This document shows positions 32,623 through 43,500 of a stretch of 64,000 nt of DNA, piece by piece (within the stretch, counting starts at the first letter, position 1; the number at the start of each line of letters is the position of its first letter). The position numbers were made by a program, and so were the translations under genes. A model generated the notes under the pieces. That model saw nothing but the letters and a program-made list of their open reading frames with translations, searched no databases and was not told the DNA's origin. The stretch spans positions 4,154,001-4,218,000 of the forward strand of contig NZ_JAMYWY010000001.1 in the NCBI RefSeq assembly GCF_024159265.1. Reading direction: 5' to 3'. The stretch comes from Paenibacillus sp. 1781tsa1. Lineage in GTDB: Bacteria > Bacillota > Bacilli > Paenibacillales > Paenibacillaceae.

Positions 32623-33538
32623 CGGATGGACAGTTTACTTTTGTAACAATACTCAAACTGACAAACCTATTGAAGAAGTTGAACCTAATATTTATGTAAT
32701 TCATAGTTTCGAATCGTTTATGAAAGATGTTAAACACGGTAAATATAAAATCGATGTGGCCTATGCTACATGGGCAAAGTCAGCCGAACACTTTGATAAA
32801 GTAAACGCGAAAATTAAAATTTATGACAGTATCGATGAATTTCCAGATTGGGAGCAATATGAGGAGTTTGCCGTAGACAGTGCGGACATTATGCTCACTT
32901 CAAGTCAACGACTATATGATATTCGAAGTAAAATGCATGGGAACGTACATCTGGTACGTAATGCTGCTCCATCTGAATATATCAATAAACCTTCCAAAAG
33001 ACCGAAAGAATATGAAGATATTGATGGCCCTATCGTAGCCTTTGTTGGAGCTCTTGGTTCATGGACGAGTACATATCTGATTAAGAAAGTAGCCGAAAAA
33101 TATCCTACTGTATTTGTAGGACTGGAGTTTGGTAAACAATGTCCATCGAATGTTATTAACTTGGGATGCAAGAACCATGATGAGTTATATGACTATTACG
33201 CGCATGCAGATGTATGTCTTATTCCATTTAATACAAAAACAAACATTACTCAATCAGCCTCTCCGGTTAAGATGTACGAACACTTGGCTGCGGGAGCGAT
33301 TACTGTAGCAACAAAATGGCATGAAACAGACCTTTATCCATCAGCAGTACTTACGGCAGACAATGATGAAGAGTTTTTAGTTAAGGTAGATGAGGCAATT
33401 GCTAAATCCAAAGAAATAGGGTTTAAGGAAGAAGCTAAGCGAATTGCTTCTGATAACACTTGGGAAGTACGGTTCATGCAGATTGAGAAAGCAATTGAGG
33501 AATATTCACTGAAAAGTGGTGTTGTCATTGGGTCTTAA
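32531..33538 (+). CDS. GT-B (GT4-like) glycosyltransferase
   Basis: 335 residues with AAGGGAGTTT before the ATG. N-terminal KTILYFPVLNWEFLKQRPQQ and C-terminal segments IVAFVGALGSWTSTYLI and SASPVKMYEHLAAG (an E-x-x-x-A/G-type nucleotide-sugar site) match GT4-like enzymes. It overlaps the previous gene by 92 bp and the next by 23 bp, so the three act as one unit. Confidence 0.75.
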   Translation: MKQKTILYFPVLNWEFLKQRPQQILSQFARNGWTVYFCNNTQTDKPIEEVEPNIYVIHSFESFMKDVKHGKYKIDVAYATWAKSAEHFDKVNAKIKIYDSIDEFPDWEQYEEFAVDSADIMLTSSQRLYDIRSKMHGNVHLVRNAAPSEYINKPSKRPKEYEDIDGPIVAFVGALGSWTSTYLIKKVAEKYPTVFVGLEFGKQCPSNVINLGCKNHDELYDYYAHADVCLIPFNTKTNITQSASPVKMYEHLAAGAITVATKWHETDLYPSAVLTADNDEEFLVKVDEAIAKSKEIGFKEEAKRIASDNTWEVRFMQIEKAIEEYSLKSGVVIGS

Positions 33539-34499
33539 AGTTTTATTCACAAATAACAGTGCATTGATAAAATTTGGTATATCTTCAGGATTTAATAACC
33601 TTGGACACGAAGTACATATTATGGATGGCAAATATCAATTGTGGGACAAAGATAAGGAAGTTCAGGTTGAGTTATTTAAAGAATACATAGAGAACAATCA
33701 TGTAGATATTGTATTTTCTGAGTGTTTCGCTAACTTTGCTGAAGGCATATTTGAGCACACCAAAGAAAAAGGAATATTTCACGTATTCTTTTCGATTGAA
33801 GATACTCCGTTTGATCATTGGATAGGTGACTATTGGTCTGATTATGCTGATTATATTTTTACAACAACTGCTGAATGTCTTCCTAACTATTGGAACAAAG
33901 GTAAGCAAGCAGAGTTGATGTTATTTGGATGCAATCCTGAGTTCCACAAAAATACAGATTCGGGAATCCAAAGAGATATTGTGCTTATTGCTAATAACTA
34001 TGAGCGCAGATTTGGACAAACTCGAAACTTTATTATGCCAGTGGTAGAACGGGGCTATGATGTGAGTATATTTGGCAATGAATGGTGGATGGATACTAAT
34101 CGTGATGTAAATTTGTTGAGTCATCCCTTCACCTACAAAGGATATGGTGCATATGAGGATTTACCTTATCTATATTCCTCTAGCAAGATAATTCTAGGAC
34201 AAAATTTAGATGATAAGTCTATAACTCAAACATCAATGAGACCTGCGGAAAGCTTAGGAATTGGAGGAGGCATTCTAATCTCCCCTTTCACCCCTGCCCA
34301 ACAATATCTATTCCATGATCATGTTTATCTACCCAAGAATACTGATGAGATGTTATTGATGATTGATGAAGTATTGAGCATGACAGACAGACAACGAGAA
34401 CAGAAAGCTAAAAAAGCACAAGATTTCGTGTACAAGTATCACAACTACAATTTGAGAGCTGAACAAGTTATCAATGCGTATCATGGTTACAAACCATAA
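33516..34499 (+). CDS. CgeB-like glycosyltransferase
   Basis: 327 residues; starts at GTG 33516 or TTG 33528 (both overlap the previous gene). VLFTNNSALIKFGISSGFNN, the segment HVFFSIEDTPFDHWIGDYWS, and PAESLGIGGGILISPFTPAQ match CgeB-type glycosyltransferases (GT-B fold) known from spore-surface and phage loci. A helical C-terminus follows (LMIDEVLSMTDRQREQKAKK). Third of the sugar-transfer cassette. Confidence 0.75.
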   Translation: MVLSLGLKVLFTNNSALIKFGISSGFNNLGHEVHIMDGKYQLWDKDKEVQVELFKEYIENNHVDIVFSECFANFAEGIFEHTKEKGIFHVFFSIEDTPFDHWIGDYWSDYADYIFTTTAECLPNYWNKGKQAELMLFGCNPEFHKNTDSGIQRDIVLIANNYERRFGQTRNFIMPVVERGYDVSIFGNEWWMDTNRDVNLLSHPFTYKGYGAYEDLPYLYSSSKIILGQNLDDKSITQTSMRPAESLGIGGGILISPFTPAQQYLFHDHVYLPKNTDEMLLMIDEVLSMTDRQREQKAKKAQDFVYKYHNYNLRAEQVINAYHGYKP

Positions 34500-34513
34500 T
34501 GGGAGATGAATAA

Positions 34514-35008
34514 ATGGCAAAATCAAATAAGCTTACACTGGCAAAACTTAATACGGTTGATAACAAGAATAATCAGCGCAAAACAATCTATGTAACTTCT
34601 GAAAATTATGAGGTAAACGTACATACATTTTTTCGTGAGTCGTTGATGGAAGATGCAGTAACAGAATACATCGCTCTCGTTGAGGAATTGCGAACTCAGA
34701 CGGAACTAGACGATGTGTTAATTCGTGGAACTCTAAGTCTATTTAATGTATTGGTGATGAAGAAATTCACTGACCTTCCATTTCCGAAGAAAATGAGTTT
34801 GGGTAGTCTGATCGAGATTTCAAGAAAGTTTATGGACAATGGAATCACTAATGAAGTAATTAACTCATTCCCAAAAGAAGAACTAGACAAACTAGAGCAG
34901 AGATTCAAAGCAGCTCAACAGCAAGCAGCTAAAGTAATTGCTGAAATGGCTGTGGCTTCAGTTGCACAAGCACAGGATATTTCAAAGGAAATTTCAGATG
35001 CAAGTTAA
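34514..35008 (+). CDS. Tail assembly chaperone candidate
   Basis: 164 residues with GGGAGATG before the ATG. Helical C-terminal half (LDKLEQRFKAAQQQAAKVIA), a central LFNVLVMKKFTDLPF segment, and location between tail tube and tape measure agree with tail chaperones. I did not find a slippery site near the end, so the usual G/GT frameshift is not supported. The next gene starts 11 bp before its stop. Confidence 0.55.
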   Translation: MAKSNKLTLAKLNTVDNKNNQRKTIYVTSENYEVNVHTFFRESLMEDAVTEYIALVEELRTQTELDDVLIRGTLSLFNVLVMKKFTDLPFPKKMSLGSLIEISRKFMDNGITNEVINSFPKEELDKLEQRFKAAQQQAAKVIAEMAVASVAQAQDISKEISDAS

Positions 35009-35423
35009 AACACAACAGGATTTGATTAAGTTTCTTCAAAAGTTGAAGCAACCTATTGCAAAAGCATTGAGTGATGATGTAGCTAAGACAGTTAAGCAAA
35101 TTCAAAAAGAAAAAGTAAAAGAAGAAGTCTATGATGTGTATGAACCGACTATGTATTCACGGACTGGATTATTAGGTAGTGAGGAAAGCATGAAGTCTGA
35201 ATTGATTAATGACACTACTCTAGTAGTTGAAAATATTCGTTCAGATGGAGATAGGAATGTTGCTGAAGTCGTGGAATCGGGCCAGAATTACCAATACGGA
35301 TTTGAGTATGCAGGTGTCCCACGTCCATTCACTGAGGCAACACGAGAAGAGTTGAGGAACACTGGTGCTCACAAAGCGGCACTTTATTCTGGGCTTAAGC
35401 GTCAAGGAATTACACTAAAATAA
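34998..35423 (+). CDS. Small tail protein, possibly HK97 gp10-like
   Basis: 141 residues starting MQVKTQQDL at 34998, an ATG overlapping the previous stop. A helical N-terminus (LIKFLQKLKQPIAKALSDDV) is followed by VYDVYEPTMYSRTGLLGSE, a pattern that resembles the small minor tail proteins of the gp10 group (basic N-terminal helix, then Y-x-R-T-G-x-L). In other phages such genes lie before the tail tube, so the position is unusual. Moderate confidence only. Confidence 0.5.
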   Translation: MQVKTQQDLIKFLQKLKQPIAKALSDDVAKTVKQIQKEKVKEEVYDVYEPTMYSRTGLLGSEESMKSELINDTTLVVENIRSDGDRNVAEVVESGQNYQYGFEYAGVPRPFTEATREELRNTGAHKAALYSGLKRQGITLK

Positions 35424-35447
35424 TAAAACACAGGGAGCGTGTTATTT

Positions 35448-35480
35448 ATGGCATTGGAAAGTTACGATCAATATACATAA
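35448..35480 (+). CDS. 10-residue leader-like frame
   Basis: ATG to TAA encoding MALESYDQYT, with GGGAG nine bases upstream, inside an ACAC/GTGT hairpin that could expose or hide the site. It could be a leader peptide for the recombinase-like gene 12 bp downstream, or a remnant. Low confidence. Confidence 0.25.
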   Translation: MALESYDQYT

Positions 35481-35492
35481 GGATGATGTTAA

Positions 35493-36494
35493 TTGAGTAA
35501 AAAAGAAGTTAAGCAAAACACATTGCGTGAACCAGCAAAGAAACAAGCAGAAGTAACAGAAGAAATGTGGCTACAAGTAAATGAGGATTATAGATTAATT
35601 GTAGATGAATTTATCTCCGTACAAGATCTCTCCCCAGCTTCAAGAAAGCAATATACAAGTGTGCTTCGACAATTTGGCTGGTATCTTTTTAGTTCAATGA
35701 ATGACAAACCATTTTATAAGATCACCAAACGTGATTTCTTGCGATATCTGAGTTTCATACGTGACAATCGTAAAATGTCTTCCTCTGCTATTAGCCTAAG
35801 AAAATCTGTTGTATCTAGCCTTTGTAACCACATTGAAAATATTATCGCAGATGAAGAAGAAAATTATAAAGGCTTTAGAAACTTTACTCGTGGACTCCCT
35901 GCTATAGCGCGGAATAGAGTTTATGAGAAGGTAAAAGTTACAAAAGATGAATATGACTCAATGATGAAGATTCTTGAAGAAGATCAAAACTGGCTAGGTA
36001 TGGCATGGCTTGCTACAGCTTTCCTTGTAGGTGCTAGACGTTCAGAGATCATTCAGTTTAAATCGGAAATCATGGACTATAAAGTTCCTGAAGGCCAGAA
36101 CTATGTACTATCTCACGTAGTTCGCGGCAAGGGTCCTTCAACCGATGGTAAGCCGCTAGAGTATATGGTTCCATTAGAGGTTTTACCATATTGGCAAAAA
36201 TGGATTGATACACGCGGTTACGAAAGCGATTATGTTTTCACAACTAGATATGGGAATGAAATAAAAGCGATGTCTTCAGCATGGGCCAATGATTTCTGTA
36301 CCAATGTGTTATCAGACATGTTAGAGCGTAGAATTAACGTACATATATTTAAAAACTCATGTATCACATATTTGTTAGAATCTGGTGTGCCGATGCATTT
36401 GGTATCTAAATATGTCGCCCATCACAATGATATTTCAACAACACAAATTTATGACTTGAGAGATTTCGAAGAAGAAAAGAATCAGATTTTCTAA
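35493..36494 (+). CDS. YomM-like tyrosine-recombinase-fold protein
   Basis: 333 residues from a TTG behind AAGGATGATG. N-terminal core-binding domain (about 25-110), then a catalytic-type domain with Arg in VGARRSEII, HIFKNS at the HxxR box, His in VAHHND and Tyr in TTQIYDL. The second catalytic arginine is replaced by lysine (H-x-x-K), so normal strand exchange is doubtful. SPbeta has yomM, a recombinase-like gene in the same place upstream of its tape measure gene. A regulatory or otherwise non-integrase role is my inference. Confidence 0.75.
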   Translation: MSKKEVKQNTLREPAKKQAEVTEEMWLQVNEDYRLIVDEFISVQDLSPASRKQYTSVLRQFGWYLFSSMNDKPFYKITKRDFLRYLSFIRDNRKMSSSAISLRKSVVSSLCNHIENIIADEEENYKGFRNFTRGLPAIARNRVYEKVKVTKDEYDSMMKILEEDQNWLGMAWLATAFLVGARRSEIIQFKSEIMDYKVPEGQNYVLSHVVRGKGPSTDGKPLEYMVPLEVLPYWQKWIDTRGYESDYVFTTRYGNEIKAMSSAWANDFCTNVLSDMLERRINVHIFKNSCITYLLESGVPMHLVSKYVAHHNDISTTQIYDLRDFEEEKNQIF

Positions 36495-36507
36495 ATTGGA
36501 GGTTTAA

Positions 36508-36996
36508 ATGAAAGCCAAAATTCACGGAATTGAAGTTGAAGGTACACCAGAGGAAGTTTTGGAATTCAACTTAAAAATGGAGAAACATATTAATCAGTTG
36601 GTCATTGACATGAAGAAATATTTTCCCTTCTCATCGCCTAGTATTGTCCCCTCGCCTCATCTACTCCCCCAAATCACTTCCACCATAAGCCATTCAAAAT
36701 GTATATCTGTCCCAATTCAAAAATCGAATGTGACTATGGATGTCGATTACGGAAGAGGAAAAACAAATGTCACTATTAAAGACATAGAAAATAAGACCAT
36801 TCAGACCACCTCACTCACTGAGACAGACAACCAGAGTAGCAAATCTATATCTGAGTTTATTATTTATCATGTGGCACGTAAAAATATTGACTTTGTCCAT
36901 ATTGACACCAGTGGTGCAGGTATAGGAGTATACGATCATTTGATGCAGTCACAAATTAGAGATAAGGTTATCCCATTTACATATAAACGGTTCTAG
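36508..36996 (+). CDS. Small RNase H-like domain protein (TerL-nuclease-like)
   Basis: 162 residues with GGAGG before the ATG. After a helical N-terminus and a proline/serine-rich linker, MDVDYGRGKTNVTI resembles the first two strands of a terminase-type RNase H nuclease with its first aspartate. VHIDTSGAGIGVYDHL, followed by VIPFTYKRF, resembles the later D-x-x-G-x-G-x-x-x-D-x-L segment of large terminases. It is far too short to be a terminase and lacks an ATPase domain. It sits between the YomM-like gene and the tape measure. A nuclease or a degenerate fold are both possible. Confidence 0.5.
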   Translation: MKAKIHGIEVEGTPEEVLEFNLKMEKHINQLVIDMKKYFPFSSPSIVPSPHLLPQITSTISHSKCISVPIQKSNVTMDVDYGRGKTNVTIKDIENKTIQTTSLTETDNQSSKSISEFIIYHVARKNIDFVHIDTSGAGIGVYDHLMQSQIRDKVIPFTYKRF

Positions 36997-37036
36997 TAAA
37001 ATTACCATTTCATTTGAACATATAGGGAGCAGATAA

Positions 37037-37450
37037 ATGATAATCAAGAACAATCAAGTGGAGAAGTTCTTCGAGTTCCTCCATTCTCTTGAGTTGGAAC
37101 GAAAACCAAGTCGAATGAGAACACGACTTAAAAATCTATTGAAGAATAGAATCTTAGAAATAGCAAATGAAACCGTTGAAATCAATAAACAGCACATCGT
37201 TTATGATGAGAATAATCAGCCCGTCCAAAAGGGTGAAGAAGTTTTGATCAAAGATAAATCGGCTTGGCTCAAAGATATCAATGAATTTTACGAAGAGGAA
37301 TTTGAGATTCCACAGGATATTAACAATAGAGAAATGCTGTTGTCCATTAAAGACAGTGTCCTCAATCATTCCCCTTCTACATTTAAGGGCGATGAAGCAG
37401 ACGTTTATGATATGGTCTGTGAACTGGTTGAACAAATTGAATATGAGTAA
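37037..37450 (+). CDS. Hypothetical protein before the tape measure
   Basis: 137 residues with ATAGGGAGCAGATAA before the ATG. Basic N-terminal helices (LERKPSRMRTRLKNLLKNRI), a beta turn (IVYDENNQPVQKGEEVLIKD), an acidic C-terminus. Position right before the tape measure is usual for tail assembly chaperones, but no motif supports this. A terminator follows. Confidence 0.5.
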   Translation: MIIKNNQVEKFFEFLHSLELERKPSRMRTRLKNLLKNRILEIANETVEINKQHIVYDENNQPVQKGEEVLIKDKSAWLKDINEFYEEEFEIPQDINNREMLLSIKDSVLNHSPSTFKGDEADVYDMVCELVEQIEYE

Positions 37451-37456
37451 CATTGA

Positions 37457-37487
37457 GAAGCGATCATTTGAATCGCTTCTTTTTTAT
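37457..37487 (+). terminator. Intrinsic terminator before the tape measure gene
   Basis: GAAGCGAT (37457-37464) and ATCGCTTC (37472-37479) form an eight-pair stem followed by six T residues. Confidence 0.85.
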
Positions 37488-37531
37488 TTCTCTTTAGATA
37501 TTAGAAGCAAAAAGGAAGTGATTTAAGTATT

Positions 37532-40500
37532 ATGACTGATTTGAAGATTTTGATTGAAGCTGGTCTCAGCATGGGTTCCAGCGTTAAGAATATCAACGAT
37601 GAAATTAAAGCTTTAGCTAAACATCCCTCTCTCAAATCTTTGAATTTGAAAGTGGATATCGATAAATCATTTATTAAATCGATGAATGAGTTTGTAGCTG
37701 CTAGCAAAGTACTGAGTACTGCATTAGAGCAGCAACAAAAGGTAATTAGTGAGTCAGTTAAGACAACTAAGATGTTGGATGGTTCAATTGAGAAAGTAAC
37801 TCAGAAACAATTAGCAAATGGTTCAATCATCACGCAGACAACGAAGAAGATTAACGAAGAAACAAAAGCTTATTCAGAACAAAAGAAAACTCTACAACAA
37901 CTTGAAAAAGAATTAGACGGGTATTCCCTAGCTAGAACTAGAGCCAACAAGAATAAGCTTGGCGAAATCAATAGTACTACAAATAAATATAAGAATCAGA
38001 CTGGTCAACAAGTTAGTGTCAATGTTGATAATGAAGGTAATGTCAAGAATTACAGTCAGATAACTGACTATCTCAAACAACAGCAAGATGCATTACAAAA
38101 AGAGCAAGCGATAAATAAGCAACGTGAACAAGCTGCTCAACAAGAATATGCTACACGTAAGGCTTTGGCTGAGAAGAGCCTTAAAGAAGAAGAACAGCGC
38201 AATCAGCAGTTTGTTAATCAGTTAAAAACGAGGTTTGCTGAAGAACAGAAAATTGCTCGTGATCGTGATGCATTAGATAAGGCACATTCAGCAGCAATTA
38301 CAGAAAATCTAAACAGGCAAAAAGCTGTTGCTGATATGCAAGCGAAGATTACAGCAGCACAGGCTAGGTTTAAGGGAAATTCATCTGCTGTCGCTGAGCT
38401 AAATGCGTTGAATGCACAATTGGGCAATGTATCGAAAGTAAGCAATTATAAGAATGCATTGACAGAGTTGCAAACTAAATTAACACAGATTACATCTCAG
38501 GCTAAATTAGCTGGTAATGAAACTAGGACACTAGGACAACGTTTTGGTGATGCAGCATCCAAGGTAGCTATGTGGGCAGGTGCAACATCATCTGTATATA
38601 TGATTACACGAGCATTGAGAGACATGGTTAGTGTGGTCGTGCAAGTAGATAGTCAGATGACTCAATTGAAACGTGTAATGGATGAGTCGACAGACTTTGA
38701 GGGCATGTTGAGTCGAAGCATTCAATTGGCAAATGAGTTAGGTAGAAGTATTACAGAAGTAAATGAGAATGCTATTGGATTTGCGAGGATGGGATTCGAT
38801 GAAGATCAGACGATGAACCTTGCAAAGACAACAACGCTATTGCAGAACATCTCTGAGTTAACACCACAGGAATCGGTGGATACATTAACGGCAGCAATGA
38901 CAATATTTAATGTTGAAGCTGGAAAGAGTATTGAAATTGCGAATAAGTTAAATGAAGTAGACAACAACTATGCGGTTACGACGCAGAACTTAGCTCTTTC
39001 ATTGACTAGAGCTGGAGCCAGTGCAAATACCTTCGGAATTTCTATGGAAAAATTGATTGGAGACACTGCGGCAATTACCACTGCAACGCGTGAAAGTGGA
39101 TCTGTAGTAGGTAACTCATTAAAGAGTATCTACTCTCGTGTCACATCAATGGCTAAGTCTGAAGATGTGCTTAAGGGCGTAGGTGTATCAATGCGTGAAA
39201 TGAACGGTGAGGTTCGAGATGTCTCAGATATACTTGATGATTTAGCAGGAAAATGGAATGGACTATCTAAGGAGCAACAACAAAATACTGCCGTAAATCT
39301 CGCTGGTCGATATCAGCTCACTAGATTTTTAGCATTAATGCAAAATTATGACATTTCTGTTCAAGCTACAGAAACAGCCCTTAATTCTCAAGGTTCAGCT
39401 ACACGCGAAAACGAAAAATATATGGCATCACTCGAAGCGCGTATCCAGAAAATGAAAACTGCATGGGAAACTATGTCCCTCGCCTTTGGAGATGCAATAA
39501 TCTCCGACTCAATTGTAACTCTTACCTCCCTCATAGCTTCCATGTTGAACGGTGTTGCTAAAGTGGTCGATGTAGTTGGAGCGCTCCCTGTAATCTTCGG
39601 CGTAGCTAGTGTTGCCCTTCTAGGTCTCCATCTTGGATTCCGTATGCTAATCATTGAAATGACTAAGACTATTGCATCTATGTTTGGACTCACTATTCAA
39701 ACTGGTACTGCTTCAGCAGGTTTAAATAGATTTTCCTTGTCTACCATTGCATCTAAACTATCGCTTATGGGATTATCCGGGGCTGCTAATATTGCTAAAG
39801 TTGCTCTTCGTGGTCTCATGATTGCAACAGGAATCGGTGCCGCTTTTGCTGCATTGGGTTGGGCTATTGAAGGTATTGTTGGTCTCTTCTCTGATGCCAC
39901 TCAAGCAACCGAGGATTTCACCGACAAAACTGAAGCATTAAATGAGAAGCAATATGATCTAGCTAATCTTAAAAAACTCCAAGAAGAGTACGATTCACTC
40001 TCCAAGAAAACCAGTTTGAATTATGATGAAAAATCAAAATTGGCCCAAATCGAAAGTGAACTTTCTTCAAAATATGGAATCACTGTTCAAGGAATAGATG
40101 GACAAACCAAATCTATTCAAGAAAACAATGAAGCAATAAAATCCGCAATTGAACTCAAAGAAGCAGAACTAAAGATAGAACGTGATCGCGCTGAAATTGA
40201 ATACGCTGCAAACTCACGAGACATTGAAAGTAATATTTCTAAGTACAAAGAACAATTAATTGCTTTAGAAAAAAGTAAACAAGCAGCACAAGAAGAATAT
40301 GATTTACGAACAAAGATTCTTAGTCAAACTAGCACATCAGATCCTTCATATGATGCAAATAGTCGTCACGCTCAGAATGCAGCTAAAGCATTACAAGAAG
40401 AATTATCTGCATATGATGAAACTAACACTAAACTTCAAGAGTATACAAATAAAAAAGCACTAATTCTTAAAAATGCTGGTCAAGAATACGTTGATGAGCA

Positions 40501-43500
40501 GGAACGAAACAATGTCAAGATAAGTGGAATGACTCGCAAATTTATTGATATTTATGCTCAGGCTGCTGCTGAAAGCAAAATACCTGCTGATCAGATTAAA
40601 AATAATATCGGTCAAGTTTTTCAGGGTGTTCAAAGTGGCAACATAAAGAATGCTGAACAAGGAATGAAACTCTTAGAGTCCCTACCGGGTGTAGCAAACT
40701 TAACTGCTGAATCCTATAGAAATATGGGTGCCGCTATATCTCAAGTTGACTATGCTCCAGTAGTTGAGGGTGTTGAAAATACTGAGGATGCTGTAGATGG
40801 ATTAGGAGATTCAGCTAATCAAACAGGACAAAAAGTTAGTGAAATGTCTAAGAAACTTGATGAACTATCAGTTTGGGCTACTAATTCCAAAGAGGAAGTT
40901 GAACTTTTAAATAAAGCTCAGTCTGAACTCGCCAAAAAGAATACACTTTCTGCTGACACTATCAAGAAAATGAATGAAAAATATGGTGACTTTATTAAGA
41001 TCACTGGTCTAAGTAAAGATTCTATTTTAAAATTCATAAAAGCAAAAAAAGAAGAGAAAACAGAGTTTATCAATGCAGAGATTAAGAAAACAGAAATAGC
41101 TATCGAAGCTTCGATGAAAAGAATTGCGGCTGTTGAATTAGAGATGAGCGCGCGGCAGAAACTCATTGATCAGATGAAAGAAGACTATTCAGACATTGCT
41201 GGACAAGATCCATTAGAAGATATTAAGACTGAATCCAGAATGGGCGCTGTTAGATCTGCTGGTGGCAAACAAGCTGACTTAACTTATGAAAAAGAAAAAT
41301 TGGCTGAGTTAACTGCAACACTACAGACTTGGAAGAGTATTGGTTCTGACACCAAGCAAATGGTTGAGAATGGCGATAAAGCTGTACAGGATGCAACTAA
41401 ATCCAATGATAAGTCGAATCAATCATATACAGATACCAATGAGATCCTAACGGAAACCCAGAAACAGTTTATTAAATTGGCTGATGCAATCAAAAAAGTT
41501 CAAAATGAGCGCAACACAATGGTTAAGGGTTCTAAAGAGTATATTGCCAGTTTAGAAAAAGAAAAGAAACTCACTGAAGATCAAATTGCTTTAGCCAAAA
41601 AAGCTCTTAAGAACCCCTCTGAATTAGTTTCCACTAAAGTTAAGACGACAACAACTACCTCAGCAAGTGATACTACTTCAGATGCATCTTCTTCTACCTC
41701 CTCTTCTAATGGATCTGGTACAAAGTTAGACACAATGCTTAGTGCAGCACTTGGTATGCAAGGTCAATTCAAATATCAACAAATTGGCGGGAAATTCAAA
41801 GGGACTTTTGAAGAGTTCAAGAAACGTGCTCTTGCTGACTGTTCCCAGTTCGTACAGGAATTCTTTGAAGAGTTCATGGATATTACTCTTCCTCGCACCG
41901 CTGCTCAACAATCCCAACAAGGTACGGCTGTAGCTAAAAAGGATTTGAAAAAGGGAGACCTTATTTTCTTCGAAACCAAAAAAGGCTACGAAGCTTCTCA
42001 TGTTGGTATTTATACTGGTAACGGTAAGTTTATTCAAATGGGTACAAAAAGTGGACTTAGTGAACAGAGTCTAGACAACAGTTATTGGGGGCCAAAATAC
42101 CGTAGTGCTAGACGTATTAATGGTGTTGGCGAATCTACATCAGCTTCCACTCCATCGGTTAATACAAATACATCTGTTACAAAGACTGCGACTACTAGTT
42201 CCGATGGTAAAGTTAAAACTGAGGTTGTTAAAGCCACCCAAAAAGAAATCGATGACGCTGTACGTGACTTAGAGCTCAATCTATCTGCGTGGACTGCCGA
42301 AGTGTATCAGCAGAGTCTTGATATTATTGATGCATATGTAACAAAAACCGACAATGAAATTACAAAACTTCAATCCAAACGCGAACTGTCTGCTAACAAG
42401 CAAAGCCGTTATACACAAGACAGCCCTGAATGGCGTAAAGAAGAAATGTCTCAGAGCAGTTTACTTCAACAAGAGCAGAAGTTGATAGAGCAACAAAGTA
42501 AAGATATTCGCAAACAGTTGATTGATAAAAAAATCACTCAGGGCGAATACGATGCTAAACTTGCTGAGAATAGTGCTAAATGGTGGGATTATCAGTCACA
42601 GATTGATGATAAACGTAAGAGTATTTTTGATAGTCAAATTGCCGCATATGAAACGCAAGTAAAAGCGAACGATGACTCACTGGCGTTGTCAGATGCTAAC
42701 TTAAACCTACTGACTGAAGGTACTGTTGAATACAACAAAGAGTTGCGTAGCCAAATTCCCCTGCTTGAGAACAAGAGCTCCGTTATTGCTAAAGAAATTG
42801 CCTATGTTAAATCACTGTTAACCAACAATAAATTAAACGCTGAGTTGACTGCTTACTACAATGACAAACTTCAAGAACTCAACTTGTCTTTATTAGGTAC
42901 AAATTCTGCCTTAGCTGATGTCAATAAGACTCTTAAAGATATGCGTGAATCTGCCGCTGACAATATCATTGAAGAATATAAAAAAGTTATCGAACAGCAA
43001 CGTGACTTGGCGCTTGAAGTTCTTGATCAAGAAATTAAAAAAGAGAATGAGCGTCACGAGGAACGTACCAAGAATATCGATGATGAACAAAAACAGTTTG
43101 AGAATTATATTAATGCTCGACTCAAAGCATTTGACCGTGAGAATACATCTACTGACTATACAGAAGAACTCACGAAGAAAATGGATGAGCGTCAAAAGAT
43201 ACAGGATAGAATCAATGTTCTCTCTGCTGACACATCAATGTCGGGTAAAGCTAAGCGTAAAGAATTAGAAGAACAACTCGTTGCTATTGATGAGGAGATT
43301 CGTAAATATCAACGTGATCGTGACCGCGAATTGGTTAAACAAGGGCTACAAGACCAACTCGATGACCACAAGAATTACAACGATAAAATCAAAGATGAAG
43401 AAGATAAACAGCATCAAGACGCTCTTGATAAATTGGATGATGAGAAAAAGAAAACTGAGCGTAAATATAAAGACATCTTAGAGGATCAGAAGTATTTCTA

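Noticed and set aside
34938-35008. Translational frameshift between the tail chaperone and the next gene
   Set aside because: No slippery heptamer near the stop; the downstream gene has its own ATG at 34998, so simple overlap explains it.
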